Assembly: GCA_020881915.1 (NCBI GenBank)
Contig: JAJFPB010000003.1
Coordinates: 124,001-188,000 of the forward strand
DNA length: 64,000 bases
Direction of reading: 5' to 3'
DNA from: Paramyrothecium sp. XJ0827
Lineage: Eukaryota > Ascomycota > Sordariomycetes > Hypocreales > Stachybotryaceae
Shown: one piece after another, positions 1 to 11,639 of the stretch
How the letters are laid out: the number at the start of each line of letters is the position of its first letter
Position numbering within the stretch: the stretch's first letter is position 1
Notes under the pieces: model-generated
Databases searched by the model: none
What the model was told of the DNA's origin: nothing
What the model saw: only the letters and a program-made list of their open reading frames with translations
Translations under genes and position numbers: made by a program

Positions 1-1528
1 GATGATTGTATTGATTTGGTTCTTGTCCCATGTCTTGTAATTTGAGGGATGGGTTGTCCATATATTTATAATGCTTCAACAGCCTTACTCGTCCCTAGAG
101 CCATAGCAATCCCTGTCGGGCGGTCCTGGTGAGATTTCATCTTGCATAGGAACTGAGAGCGCATCATTGCCTTCATCGTTAAGGTGTCAAGGGTGGCGGT
201 TGCTGGACTCTAGAGATGATTGCATCCTTTCCGACGTCATTCTACCGTACAGCTGGGTCAACTTCAGGGTCGCGGGCCTATTAATAGCATATGAACTTTG
301 GAATATACCAAATGATGTCAAGCGGCGTTGGTCTCTACAACTTGCGTGTAGCGAAGCCACTTCATCTCCACATAATCTGGTCTATGCGTGGTCATGCTCT
401 GACATCAATGGGAAGTTGAAGCCTTGCTTCATCTTTGAAGAGTGGAAGAAACATAAAGACTCTTAATTCTGACATGCAGCTTCCCGACTTGAAGGAGACG
501 TACTCTCGCCAACAGGTGAGCGAGTATGCACGATGTCGTCACAGTAAGCTTGTCGGCCGGGCAAAAGAAAATTGCAACTCTTCCCCTTGACGGTGTAGAA
601 ACTCCGAAGACTTTCGGAACATGGATCTCGTCCGATCAAATCCGCCAAAAACCTGTGACAACGAATTTCTAGTAATTTCACCTATGGTGGAAGTTTCGCC
701 AGTCACTTTGGGTACCGCCTGGTAAATTGCACTATGCAGGGATGGTTGTTGCAGGCTGTTGTGTAACATGCTCGTGAGGGGTGAATTGGGGGGCTGGAAG
801 ATGCAGGAGCATCCACCACGTCAAGGGGATATGAGCTCTTATTGGCAGGACTTAGCCTACGCCGCAACGGACACTGCAATCCTTTGCTTATAGACCCGAG
901 TTCGAGTTAACCGCTGCAATACTTTGCTTGAAGACCCGAGTTACCGGATTCCACGGCTTGAACTTGCCATGCTGAGTCCAAGTTGAACCGCTGCAATGTT
1001 TTGCTTGGAGACCCAAGTTCGAATTGGACCGGATTCAAAGGCTTGAATTTGCCACGCTCCTCCAGTCCAGCTACGGGGTTTCGCTGCGTAAGTGTGACAC
1101 ATTCTCTAAATTGTCTGCGGATGCAGGTCTTCGGAAAAAACGATTTTGTTATTACGGACCTTGGATAGCCCAGCTGTTGGATTCTACACGGAGGGGGTTA
1201 GAGTCCGGGGGCCGCCTTCTGAAAGATACAGGGTGGATCCACACGGTGGTCGAAAAGATGTGCTGCCTGGAGTCATGTTCGCTGTTTCGCCATTATCACC
1301 GTTGTTGGAGCGAGGTGATGTTGGCAAGTCGAATCGGCTGCAAAATCGGGGCTGGAGACAAATAAATACCGTGCTCAGTGGCAACACATTCATGTATATC
1401 AAGCTCCAAGACCTCGGCGTTCTGATGGATGGCACGTACTGGATCTTTCTGTAGAGCAACTAAGAGACAACTCTGGAAGGCCATCCCCATCGGTCTCTCT
1501 TTGTTCCATTTAACAGGTTTGTTCCATC
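1..1528. other. Left flank, no gene recognised
   Basis: No open frame in this stretch resembles a known protein or joins to another through plausible splice sites. The longest frames (for example 167-466 on the plus strand) are short and show no motif. The one structured element is the imperfect tandem repeat at 872-1064. The last few hundred bases presumably hold the promoter of the amine oxidase gene that starts at 1529. Confidence 0.5.
872..1064. repeat. Imperfect tandem repeat, about 77-bp unit
   Basis: The phrase CTGCAATNCTTTGCTT followed by AGACCCGAGTT or a close variant occurs three times, near 875, 913 and 991. The second and third copies are followed by matching text (ACCGGATTC, then GGCTTGAA, then TTGCCA), giving two diverged units of about 77 bp (about 911-987 and 988-1064) plus a partial first unit. 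It is non-coding and I know no family for it. Confidence 0.6.
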
Positions 1529-3217
1529 ATGCACGTCGGCATTGTAGGCGCAGGCATATCCGGCCTTTATACAGGGCTCCTACTGTGTCGCGAGGGTCAC
1601 AGAGTGACCATATTCGAAGCAGCGGACCGTGTAGGGGGGCGCATTTATACTCATCGTTTCACACCGCAGGACAAATGCCAAGATGTCTACTTCGAGGCTG
1701 GAGCGATGAGGATTCCTCGCTCCTCGCTCCATTCCAAGGTCTTTGACTTGATCCGATATTTGAACACGCACAGTTCTGCTGAGAGCCGGATTGAGTTGAT
1801 CCCATATGTCCTCGACCACGAAAACAACAAATCATTCTTCCGGGGTCAAAAGGGACTACTGCAGGACCCTCGTTGGTCTGCCAAGGCGGGCCTTCCCGCA
1901 GGGTTCTGCAACAAGACCCCACAGCAACTCCTTGGCAGCGTGGTCATCCCATGGCTGACTTTGCTCCGCTAGAACTTTGACGATGGTTTTGAGAAGTTGC
2001 TGCAATACGACGAGTACTCGTTCCGGGCCTATCTAAGATCCGTTGCTGGATGGCCCCACGAAGTAATTGAATTTGTTGAACTTTTCTGTTCCCAGACAAA
2101 CCAATACGATCTCAGCTTTACCGAAATTATCATGCAAAACCTTGACTTTGACACCAAGGACGTGAGTCTTGATTACCATTGGGTTGTACGACGGCGACGG
2201 GGAACTGACGAATTTGATAGTGGGTGACAATCCGCGATGGCATGTCGCGTATGACGCAGTGTGCGGCTGGCCTTGTTGGCTTTGAAAACATCCGCCTCAA
2301 CACGAGGGTGGATCGGATAAGCTATCTGGAGGATGGGCGCGTCGAGCTATCGGCCACAGGCCTGCATCAAACGACGACCATGGCATTTGATGCCGTGGTC
2401 CTGGCTGTACCGCCGGCGGCCATCCACAGCATAGTAGACCGGCCAAGCTGGTCCTTTATGAAAGAGCAGGCGATCCGCGGTACACACTACGAACCGCTCT
2501 ACAAGATGGGAATGCATTTCCGCACTCGGTTCTGGGAGCGAACTAACAAAAACCCGTGCTTTGGAGGCCAAAGCACGACGGATCTCCGTTTCCGGTGGAT
2601 CGTATTTCCATCCAATGACATGTGCAGCAACGGGAGCGGTGTCTTGCTGCTGTACAGCTGGATGTCAGATGCAGCCAAGTGGAGCGGACTTTCGCAGGCA
2701 GAGCGCATCAAGATCTGCCTCCACGACCTCAACAAATACTACGAGGACGACCCTGAGGTTGATGTATACGAGCAGTACATCGAAGCTTTTGATGTCATGT
2801 GGACAGCAGAATGGTGCGGAGGGGATGCCATGTTCCTCCCCGGCCAGTTCTCTCGGTTCCACGATGTGGCCAAAGCGCGCGAGGGGCAGATTTTCTTTGT
2901 AGGGGAGCACTTGTCCAAGCATCACACATGGGTAAGTGCTAGCATGCAAGGCTTGGGCCCATTTAACTGATTTTCCTTGGCAGATTGCTGGGGCGATCGA
3001 TTCGGCGTGGAGAACGACATCCGATTTGCTGGGTTGTCCAGTTCCATCAGAGGCAGGGGATACGGCAACGGGCCAATCGGGGTTAGCTGCCCTCGGTCGC
3101 GAGTACTTCAGCGCAGAACAGAAGCGACTCAGGGAGACGACTAACATAAGCTCCCGCGGGTTTAAGGCTTGCGTCATTCCGAAGCATTTGAACGTGCAGT
3201 ATGTCGAGGTATTTTAA
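1529..3217 (+). pseudogene. Flavin amine oxidase / L-amino-acid oxidase-like, with an in-frame TAG
   Basis: FAD-dependent amine oxidase of the L-amino-acid oxidase type, which deaminates amino acids or amines to keto acids, ammonia and H2O2. Three exons fit: 1529-2161, 2221-2931 and 2984-3217, with phase-0 introns of 59 and 52 bp; about 525 codons. The N-terminus has the dinucleotide-binding motif GAGISG followed by GGRIYTH. The C-terminus has the family's GEH...HTW-IAGA FAD-contact region spanning the second intron. Codon 148 (1970-1972) is TAG, but the same frame continues on both sides with family-like sequence (VVIPWLTLLR, then NFDDGFEKLL). The simplest reading is a nonsense mutation. A 33-bp in-phase intron (1940-1972) ending in that TAG is possible but shorter than normal fungal introns. 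The rest of the gene shows no decay, so the lesion is recent or the splice is real. Confidence 0.75.
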
Positions 3218-3675
3218 ATGATGTTGGGTTGTTATTGAAGCCGGGTTTTGGGGCACTCGTAGTAGAGCGAGCGGCGTTTAGCAATAGATACTTTCAGGTC
3301 CGGGATGAAGCATCAGCCCGAGAGTAATTGTCGAGTGAGCCTGATGACGTTGGTGGCCCGTGCTGATTATTGACGCGGTGAGCAGTCAGAGGACCAGAAA
3401 GAAGAAACAAGTATTTGCGGCTGTATCATGCCATGGCACGGTTCAATTCCGTCATTTCACTTACCCTTTCCTCCCCCTGCGTCGAGCGGAATTTCGGCAT
3501 TCTCCAACCAACACTTTGAGCTGATTGCGTCACAGAGCAGTAACTCATGCAGATGCAGCACACCACTGCAGTCGTGTCCTCAGTATATGTGATTGACCAT
3601 TTCGTAAAATTACAATCGCCGTGTTAATTTTGTGTCATTCGATTGCCTCATCAACCCTATCCTCCCTCTCCCTTC
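3218..3675. other. Intergenic, promoter of the MFS gene
   Basis: About 460 bp between the amine oxidase stop and the transporter ATG. The last 60 bp are pyrimidine-rich (CCTATCCTCCCTCTCCCTTC just before the ATG), as is common in fungal promoters. I see no gene or strong repeat. Confidence 0.4.
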
Positions 3676-5453
3676 ATGTCTCATTGTTCTCCGGAAATGA
3701 GCTCTAGCGCTAAATGCCATATTGTCGCGCCAGAGCGCGGTCAAACAACGACAGAGACCATCACTTTAGACCACGATGAGAATCCCTTGAACTTCTCCTC
3801 CGCACGCAGATGGACCTGCACCATCATTGGTCGGTTCAGCAATTCAGCACTAGTGGCTCATCAAGTTACTAATTATTGTAGTGGTTCTGATGACTTCTAC
3901 CATTGCCTTTTGCTCATCCATCCATACCGCCGCCATTTCAGCCATTTCGCAGGACTTGGACTGTTCTCACACTGTCGCAACCCTGGGTGTCACTACATTC
4001 CTTCTTGGCTTCGGCACTGGTCCTCTCATCTTTGCACCACTGTCCGAAATTTATGGCCGGAACCCCGTGTACCGAAGCGTATTACTACTCTTTGTGCTGT
4101 TCAATGTGGGCTGCGCACTCTCGCCTAATATTGCCGCCCTCCTGGTCTTCCGCTTCTTATGTGGCTTCTTTGGTTCCCCTACTGGTAAGCTGCTGTTGTT
4201 GTTGACGCTACATGGGCATCCATTTCTCTTGCTGATGAGATGTATAAACAGTAACTAACTCGGGTGGCTCTTTGACCGACTTGTGGCCGTCAAGCCATCG
4301 TTCTGTTCCTCTTGCGCTGTTTACTGCGGCGAGTTTCCTAGGTCCAGTTATTGCACCCATCGTTGGCGGATTCCTGACCGAAGGAGCGTCTGTACGTTAC
4401 CCCAAGTATAGTAATTTGTCCTGGCTAAACGTAACTAATACGACCCTCACAAGTGGAGATGGTGAACCATGACTCAGGCCTGGGCCTTTTGCCTGCTACA
4501 TTCCCCAATGCTAACAGGCTCTACAGGGACTTCTGGCTGGTGTCCATTCTAAGCGGCCTCGTATATATCACCATGGTCGCATTTCTTCCTGAGACTTATG
4601 CACCAAGGCTGCTGCAAGTGAAAGCACGAAAACATGGCATTCAGGAGCCACATCAGAAATTAACACTGATGCTCCGGACCAACATCACTAGACCGACCGT
4701 CATGTTTTTAACCGAGCCAATTCTGTTTCTGCTATCGCTCTACATGGCTTTTATCTATGGCATATTATACCTTGATTTCACCGCCTACCCGTATGTCTTT
4801 CAGCAAACTAGGCATTGGGACACGGGCATCTCTGGTCTTAGCTTTCTGGGTAAGAATGCGGTTTGCTCCAGCTCCTCTACGAAAAAAACTCTGCTAAGAC
4901 TTGAATTTTAGGTATTGGAACTGGAATGGCTATTGCGACTTCGGCATCACCTTATATCAACCGTGTATATGGCCTCTACGTTAAGAAACTCGGTGGGCCC
5001 AAGCCTGAAGCTCGGCTACCCCATTTGATTCTGCTGTCGTGGCTAGTTCCACTAGGACTATTCTGGTTTGCATGGACAGCCGACCCTCCTATCCACTGGG
5101 CCAGCTGCATTATTTCAGGCATTCCTTTCGGGATAGGCTTTGTGGTTCTGTCATTGGGTATAACTTCATACCTTATCGACTGCTACGGCAAGTATGCTGC
5201 CAGTGCGCTCGCCGCCAACGCCATTCTCAGATCCCTATTCGGCGCCGGTTTCCCTCTTTTTTCTCGTCAGATGTACGATGAACTGGGTGCTGCTTGGGCA
5301 ACCTCCATCTTAGGCTTCATTTCAGTGGCTTTGGCACCTTTGCCTTGGGTCTTTTACCGCTTCGGTCCACGCATCCGAGCGCGTTCTACGTTTCACCAAA
5401 GAACTATAGAGGAGGAGGATAAGGAAGGGGCTGCTGTGGACCAATCGGCTTGA
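3676..5453 (+). CDS. MFS transporter, DHA1-type (multidrug/polyamine antiporter-like)
   Basis: Proton-coupled exporter of the fungal DHA1 group, plasma membrane. Six exons fit: 3676-3829, 3882-4184, 4252-4391, 4454-4461, 4527-4849 and 4912-5453, giving 489 aa. The start is the ATG at 3676; 3697 is a possible later start. The cytosolic N-terminus ends in DENPLNFS, the group's pre-TM1 signature. The TM2-3 loop has GPLIFAPLSEIYGRNPVY, the MFS motif A region, and GGFLTE precedes the WRW motif. About 12 hydrophobic segments can be followed. The fourth exon is only 8 nt, forming Trp-Arg-Trp with one following base; without it the frame and the family motif are lost. Substrate is unknown. Downstream of the amine oxidase on the same strand, so the two may have worked together. 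Confidence 0.85.
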
Positions 5454-7581
5454 CAAGGATAGAAGATAGCAGGTATATTGGATCTAAGATCACGTCAGCT
5501 TGTCAACTTTTGAGATCAGCAAACGTTATTCGAAGCAACGCGCACAAGTCGAGGCCAGGCCGTAGAGCGGCGAGTAAGATGAAGGGCACCGTCTCAGACT
5601 CGACGCTTGATACGTTTTCAAACAAGGCTCATGAACGGGAAACGGCAGACACAAGCATAAATGCAGGCAACCCTTCGTATGGCCCGTGTAGCGCGAACGG
5701 ACGGGTTGGAGTTCGAAATGGGCCACCGAATCTGACGGCAAATTGCCGCGTGAAACAGGCGGTAAAACACTTGTCCCTCAATTCCTCACAGCAAGCTCAA
5801 TGGTCGACCGAAGGCTAGCGAGGCCAGAGGATATCAGATGGCTCAGATTGGATCGAATGGGGAGGGGTTCTATAAGTCATTGGAGTGTCAATTCGCGCGG
5901 AGGTCGAACGCTCTCATCAAAAATGCGAAATAACATCGCTGAATATCAAAGGCGGAAGGCGGTAGACTGAGTTTTGCGAAACTAACAGGGTACATCCACA
6001 GCGAGGCTTCGATGGGTTGTTAAAGTTGTTCGTGGGTATACAAACGTGACAACACGAACAATTACGAGATGGAAACGCAATAGCGGTCGCGAATGTGGCG
6101 CCGAGATGGTCTGCCTGAGTGTTTATCCTTCGCATGGCTTTGGATGAAGAGATGGTCGAGTGGTACTGAGAGGTAGCACTCAGTGCGGGGGGACACATAA
6201 CAATAACTATTATAATTGATGGGGTCCTTATTCACTATCATAGTTGGGTGCTTGCGTTTTATTTCGCCACGGATGAGACTGTTCGGCAGTATATAATGGA
6301 GGAATGGGTAATTCTGTTCAATCTGTAGCTCACCTAGTAATGGTTTACGAAGCAGGTAGTTGACGAGTCAATTCGACAGCACGAGTCTAACTCTGCAGAG
6401 AGCGCAAAGCGCAACTAGAGCAAGCAATCTCAGCAAATCAAAGACCATGAGTAAAGCGTCTAGCAAGTGTCGCTGGTGACTGGATAATCTTGTCGATTCC
6501 CTTAGGCAAATGCAATGTCTACAAGTTGCATCGTCGTTTAGGTACAGATGCAAGATTGAACCACCGCCCCTCTTTCTTCCACCCCACTTTGTCCCGCAGC
6601 AAGGCTTTCTAGCTTTGTGCTCACCCCTCTCAGTTCACTTTCATCCTTGGATTGTGGGAAATGAGGCTTTGAATTCGAGAGAATGGAGCTGAGGCTGCCG
6701 CGAGTCCACTGCAGCGGGTGGATTAAGCAGATCGTTTACAACTCATGAAACGTTTCCTTGACGTGACGTCTACTAAATTAAGAGTCAGGCATAAGCTTGG
6801 ATCCAGAAGTTCAGATAGGGTCAAAAAGACATGCAAAAATCACAATACCCGATACATTTGCGACAAAAGGGTGATTCTAATCTTTAATCTGCATCATCGA
6901 ACTGAATAGTCTCTCGAGGTCTAGGACGGCGAATCTGGCGTTTCCATATTCAGCTCAGCCGTCCCTGAGTAAAAAGTGTGCTCTACTACCGACGCTCTAC
7001 TAATTACAGCATTTAGTTCAGATTGGAAAAAGTAAGGCAAGCTTTCAAGGCTGTTGCTTCCCTGACCTTAGATTGAGACGTTAATCCCGAGTCCGAAGAC
7101 GTCAAGTGCTACTGCCGCCGCCGTAACCTAACAGCCTTAAACTTGTGGTTCCTTGCTCAACGCAGCATCGCCCCAAATTCCGAGCCATCGGCGAGTTCGG
7201 CGAGCTTGCCGATGGCGTCGGCACGGGTGATATGGAGCTGGCTCACATGAATCCGTTTGGCTCATAAATACTCCTGTCACAACAGTCCCTATTGCCCCGC
7301 TTTAAGGGCGCACTTCCTTCCAAATGACGTTAGGCATTCGGGCTTCTAGACTTCAAATCATAATCTGCTGCTCAAACCCGAAAAACAACACCACATCGTA
7401 AAAGCAATTGATTAATCGGAGGTGGCGGCTTAATAATGTTTCCACGTGTCGAAGTGCCTCGAACAATAAGGAACCTGTTTGGCAATCCCGTTCGTAGTAC
7501 AAATAGGAAGCGATATCCCACCCAAGGACACACCGTGCTTATTATTTTGCACATCGATCTCCAGTACCCTCGAATTATACA
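5454..7581. other. Gene-poor stretch, 2.1 kb
   Basis: Open frames here are short and overlap on both strands with no motif and no joinable exons. The last 150 bp form the promoter of the isochorismatase-like gene at 7582. No transposon ends or tandem repeats were found. Confidence 0.4.
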
Positions 7582-8381
7582 ATGGCAAACACGGCAGTTC
7601 TTCTTATTGATCCTTATAATGATTTCTTGCACGAGGATGGCAAGTTCTATCCTGCACTAGCTGAAAGTCTCAAAGCAACAGACACCATCAAGCACTTGTT
7701 TGAGATCGTGAGAGCAGCAAGAGCAGCCAAAATTCCCATTTTCTACTGCATGCATCAGCAAACCAACAAGCACACCTTTTATTTATGGAATTACCTCAAT
7801 GAAAGCCAGAGGAGAATTGGGGCTTCAAGCCTATTCGCTGAAGGTTCCTTTGGTGCACAGTACTTTGAAGGCTTGCAGCCCGACCTGGAGGCAGGTGACG
7901 TGGTAGTATCGAAGCACTGGAACAGCAGGTCAGGGTTTTCATTCGGTGATTTGGGCAAATATCCGTGCCTAGAACTAATTATTTGGGAAATAGCTCCTTC
8001 GCAAACACAGATCTCGACTACCAGCTGTCTAAGCGAGGCATCAAGAAGGTTGCGCTGGCTGGGCTTATTACCAACACTTGCATCGAAGCCACAGCAAGAT
8101 ATGCTTACGAACTGTAAGTGATATTAAAAACTTCATGCGGAGGTTGCTAATTTTGTGTAGTGGCTATGAGATTACAATGTTGTTCGTATACCTCGATCCC
8201 AACACAGGCATTGACTTAATCTGACTTTTGCAGGACCGATTCCACGGCTAGCCTAAGTGCCGAGTTACAGGAAGCTGCCACCAAGTTGGTTTGGCCTCTG
8301 TTCGCTAACAAAGTAAGCACTACTGCAGAATGGGCGGCGTCATTGACGGGAGACGGCAAATTGGAGGTTAGATATATTTGA
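7582..8381 (+). CDS. Isochorismatase-like cysteine hydrolase
   Basis: Small Rossmann-like hydrolase of the isochorismatase/nicotinamidase superfamily, acting on amides or vinyl ethers. Four exons (7582-7928, 7994-8113, 8161-8181, 8234-8381; introns 65, 47 and 52 bp) give 211 aa, the normal family size. The expected catalytic triad is present: Asp10 in LLIDPYNDF, Lys about 111 in VVSKHWNS, and Cys about 146 in LITNTCIEA. The 21-nt third exon encodes the end of GYEITML and is required for frame. The substrate cannot be told; such enzymes occur in salicylate, nicotinamide and secondary pathways. The Zn2Cys6 gene downstream on the same strand may regulate it. Confidence 0.88.
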
Positions 8382-9464
8382 GCGGGGGTTAAACTTGGAT
8401 TTAGTGTCTCGGAGGTTTTGTACCAAGTCTTCCTTCGTTTCCAAGTACATCACTGTGGTCCTGATTATCTGGTAGATTTTAGTCAATTATCAAGTAACAG
8501 AACGCGAATTGATGTTATCGTGGCCTTGGCATTCTTGATCATGACCCCAAACAGACCTCAACCCTTGCTAAAGTGTTTATTACTGCAGGCTCCTTGGCCA
8601 CATCTTCAGCATTTTTTAAATCAATTCAAAGCGGCCCAACAATTGCGGAGGACATTAACCTTGCCAGTCATGCCTATTGTTCCAGAGTACATCTACCATC
8701 AACCGCAGGTAAGTGTATCTAAAAACATTTCAGATAAGCCAGTATGCTAGAAACGGAAGGGCGACGGCGCCGAAAACCGGGTGAGGGAGCCCTAACGCAC
8801 TTGCGACTTCATTTTATGAGGGTCAGACGTTTCCTATTGTCTGCGGTGCCTGCTAATAGTAATTAGGAAATGTTTTCGTACCAAGGCACCAAGTCACGAC
8901 ACATACCGTAGTGGAGTTTCGGATCTAGAGAAGTCGCAGCCGAAGGAAAGGAAACATGCACCGCAATAGATGCTTTTTGTCGGCAGGTTCAATTAAAGGC
9001 CGCCTCCGCTGGGATGTTAATGACACCACCACTGTATGCCAATATAATGCCATCTTACGTCGCCTATGCTGTTCCAGGCCCCAAGAGCCTTACTGCTTAG
9101 ATTTCTACCGTCCATTAGTTAACACAAATGCAATTGGCATTTGGCTATAATGTCCACTCCTTGTCCAGTGGACAAGCTTTCGCGACGGAATGCCGGCAAA
9201 AGAGAGGACGGTGGAGCCTTCAGGCGCTCTTCCTTCCTCTTTGGGCAAAGCCGGATCCGGGAATTTGTGCAGGGACGCTACGGATCAATGGCGTTATCCT
9301 TGCGATGCCTAGGTGGCGCCGCCGTAGCTTACCAATGTATGCAGTCGTTCTCTCCTCCGCGGTACGGCTGCGCTTTTCTTCCTTTGTCCAAAAGTCAGAC
9401 TCTGTTCGCAAGAAAGACCCTGTTCAAATGGAGAAAAGAACGCCGTTGTAAAGCTAGCACCACT
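8382..9464. other. Intergenic, with an orphan exon-like segment at 8513-8708
   Basis: No complete gene. The frame at 8513-8708 reads as sensible protein (GILDHDPKQTSTLAKVF, then GPTIAEDINLASHAYC) and ends at a good donor (GGTAAGTG). I cannot name the family or find partner exons, so it may be a gene relic. The rest shows nothing and includes the promoter of the regulator at 9465. Confidence 0.35.
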
Positions 9465-11076
9465 ATGGGCGGAGCACCAGGGTCTTCTACGAGGTGTTTG
9501 CAGTGCAGGCAGCGAAAGAAGAAGGTTGACTGCAGCCCCCTTACAATTCAGGACTGGCCCGCTAACATAAATGCAGTGTGGTCTTGAACTCCCTCGGTGC
9601 CTGCGGTGTGTTAATAGCGGCATTGCTTGCAGTGGGCCTGGAGACAGTAGGGTGTTCGTCAACCAGCATCCAAGCATTCTTCAGACGAGTTCAGCCAAAG
9701 CAGTACTAACCACAGCCTTCCGGACACGCCATTTATCTCTCCCCACCCCTCTGATGAACGATGGTCCCTTCTATGTATCATCTAACCGTATGCTCTATGA
9801 TTCCATCTCAGCCGAGTTCAGCCCAAAGCGGCGGACAGGCATTTTCAATGGCGACAGGTCACCTGATCGACATCCACACTACTCTTCATTTGCGTTGATG
9901 ATACGGGAACTGTTGCGCTCCAAGTCCAAGGACATGAGGTTGTTGGATATCAGTACTTTCGCTCTGTTGGCCAAGTACTTCGGTTCTTTACGTCGTAACC
10001 AGGGACTGGTTAACATCGCGGATGGTGCCTACACGTTGGCTCTGGGGAAGTTCTATCGGCAATTGGGCGGTCCCGCCGCCACGGGCAATTTCCAGAGCAT
10101 CGGTGAGCAGAAACTTGGGTCCGCATTGACCCTGTGCTTGATATTTCAGTACTTTGAGGTAGGACATCATTCATATTATCGATTAGCAGCCTGAGTCTTA
10201 TAAACCCAACCGCAGGTAATAAGTTGGCCTCATTCAAAAAAAGAATTTGAGATGCATTCAGACGGTGCACTTGCTATGATGGGCCAGACACCGAAGCCGA
10301 TTCCAAATTCGCCTTGGCGGGTTGTTTTCAACAGTATCCGAGAACTAACGGTAGGTATCGCACGAACAGCTTGTTCTCATGCATAATTCTAACAGGCTTA
10401 GATATCTATTTCACTCCAAAGAAGACGTGGTACATTCTTGGCACAACTCCGATGGCGGACTACACCGTTTGATGGTCTCAAGATGTCCTTGGCAGAGCAG
10501 CTTCACGATTTGGCCATCCAAATCCCAGTAATCTTGGAGCAGGCCGATATGCTGGTTACAACACCATCTGAACATATAGATGGAAACAAGCTCCGTCCGT
10601 TTATTCATTACTGCAGCGACATTCTACAACAACTCGACACTTGGTACCTCGGCTTCGTTCATGCCCAACCAAGCCCTGCTTATTGGATTGATGGCAAAGC
10701 ATTTTCGGAGAATGGATCACCAATATTACATGATGATCCAGTCTGTCGGTATAATTGGCCTGATGAGACGTACACGCTTCGGTTCAGAGACAGCGCGAGA
10801 GCTGGGCAGCTTGCGTACTATTGGAGCTTCCGCTTGGAGCTTCTTGCTGCAGTGGAAGATGTTTTCCAGCTTGGCCAATTTATGCCAGGGTTAGTAGGGG
10901 ACGAACTGTTCCTAGCAGTGGGGAGACTTCAACAATCACTGCCAGAGACTCGAGAGCTCCCAAGGATGATATTTGAGGCATTAAATGTCATAGACACCTG
11001 TCCAGAGGGACACATGACCGCAAAGCTACCAGTGGAAGTTTTAAGTAGATATAGGGCACAGAAGCAAAGGCTATAA
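9465..11076 (+). CDS. Zn2Cys6 transcription factor
   Basis: Fungal-specific nuclear regulator. Four exons (9465-9524, 9577-10158, 10216-10350, 10402-11076; introns 52, 57 and 51 bp) give 483 aa. The zinc cluster is split by the first intron. Joined, it reads CLQC-RQRKKK-C, then six residues, then CLRC-VNSGIA-C, the pattern CX2CX6CX6CX2CX6C, at residues 12 to about 38. Exon 3 begins with the FEVI-type segment usual in the middle region of these factors, and the rest is a helical regulatory domain without other motifs. The last intron must use the acceptor CTTAG at 10401; the nearer AACAG would put a stop in frame. Targets are unknown; the isochorismatase upstream or the epoxide hydrolase downstream are candidates. 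Confidence 0.85.
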
Positions 11077-11639
11077 TTTAGAATATTTAGGAATAGCCAG
11101 GGTCCTTTTACTTGTTATAATGACCGGGCCTGGACCTCAGTATAAGGGAGGTATTTTTATGGTTTATTATTTAATATAAAAAGTAAGATTCCCTCTTAAA
11201 GTATAGATTATATTAGTTACTAATTTATAAGACTTTTTTTCGAGGAATTAGATTAAATAATATCTTAAGGATAATATAATACTAATAGTTAGTAGATTCT
11301 AATCTAAATATAATATATAGAATCTCCTAATTATTCTAATTATTTCTTCATTTTAGGGTATAAATTTTTTTTTACGCTAATAAAGTCCTGATTTAATACC
11401 TTGGTTTTTTAATATATATTAGCCTTTCCTTAGTACTAGTATCCTGGGGCTAATATATCTATTTACATACATATTATATAAAAATCTACGGCCTAGTTCA
11501 TGACCTTGGGTCAGGTCGTAACAATGATGTTCCTGTTCCAAAGACGAAGAAGAAACAAGAAGGGAAAAGATGTAATTTCTGTCTAAATCTCTGGCCTCCT
11601 ACCCTAACCAGTATCCTACCTGGGGAGCTAGGCCCTTTG
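11077..11639. other. AT-rich intergenic block
   Basis: Roughly 11090-11490 is strongly AT-rich and full of TA steps (for example TTATTATTTAATATAAAAAG), unlike its surroundings. It resembles RIP-degraded or relic transposon DNA in ascomycetes. No gene or repeat ends were recognised. Confidence 0.5.

Noticed and set aside
167..466. 99-codon frame at the left end
   Set aside because: No motif, no similarity I know, no splice partner.
5450..5818. 122-codon frame overlapping the MFS stop
   Set aside because: Unusual composition without domain; it starts inside the end of a solid gene.
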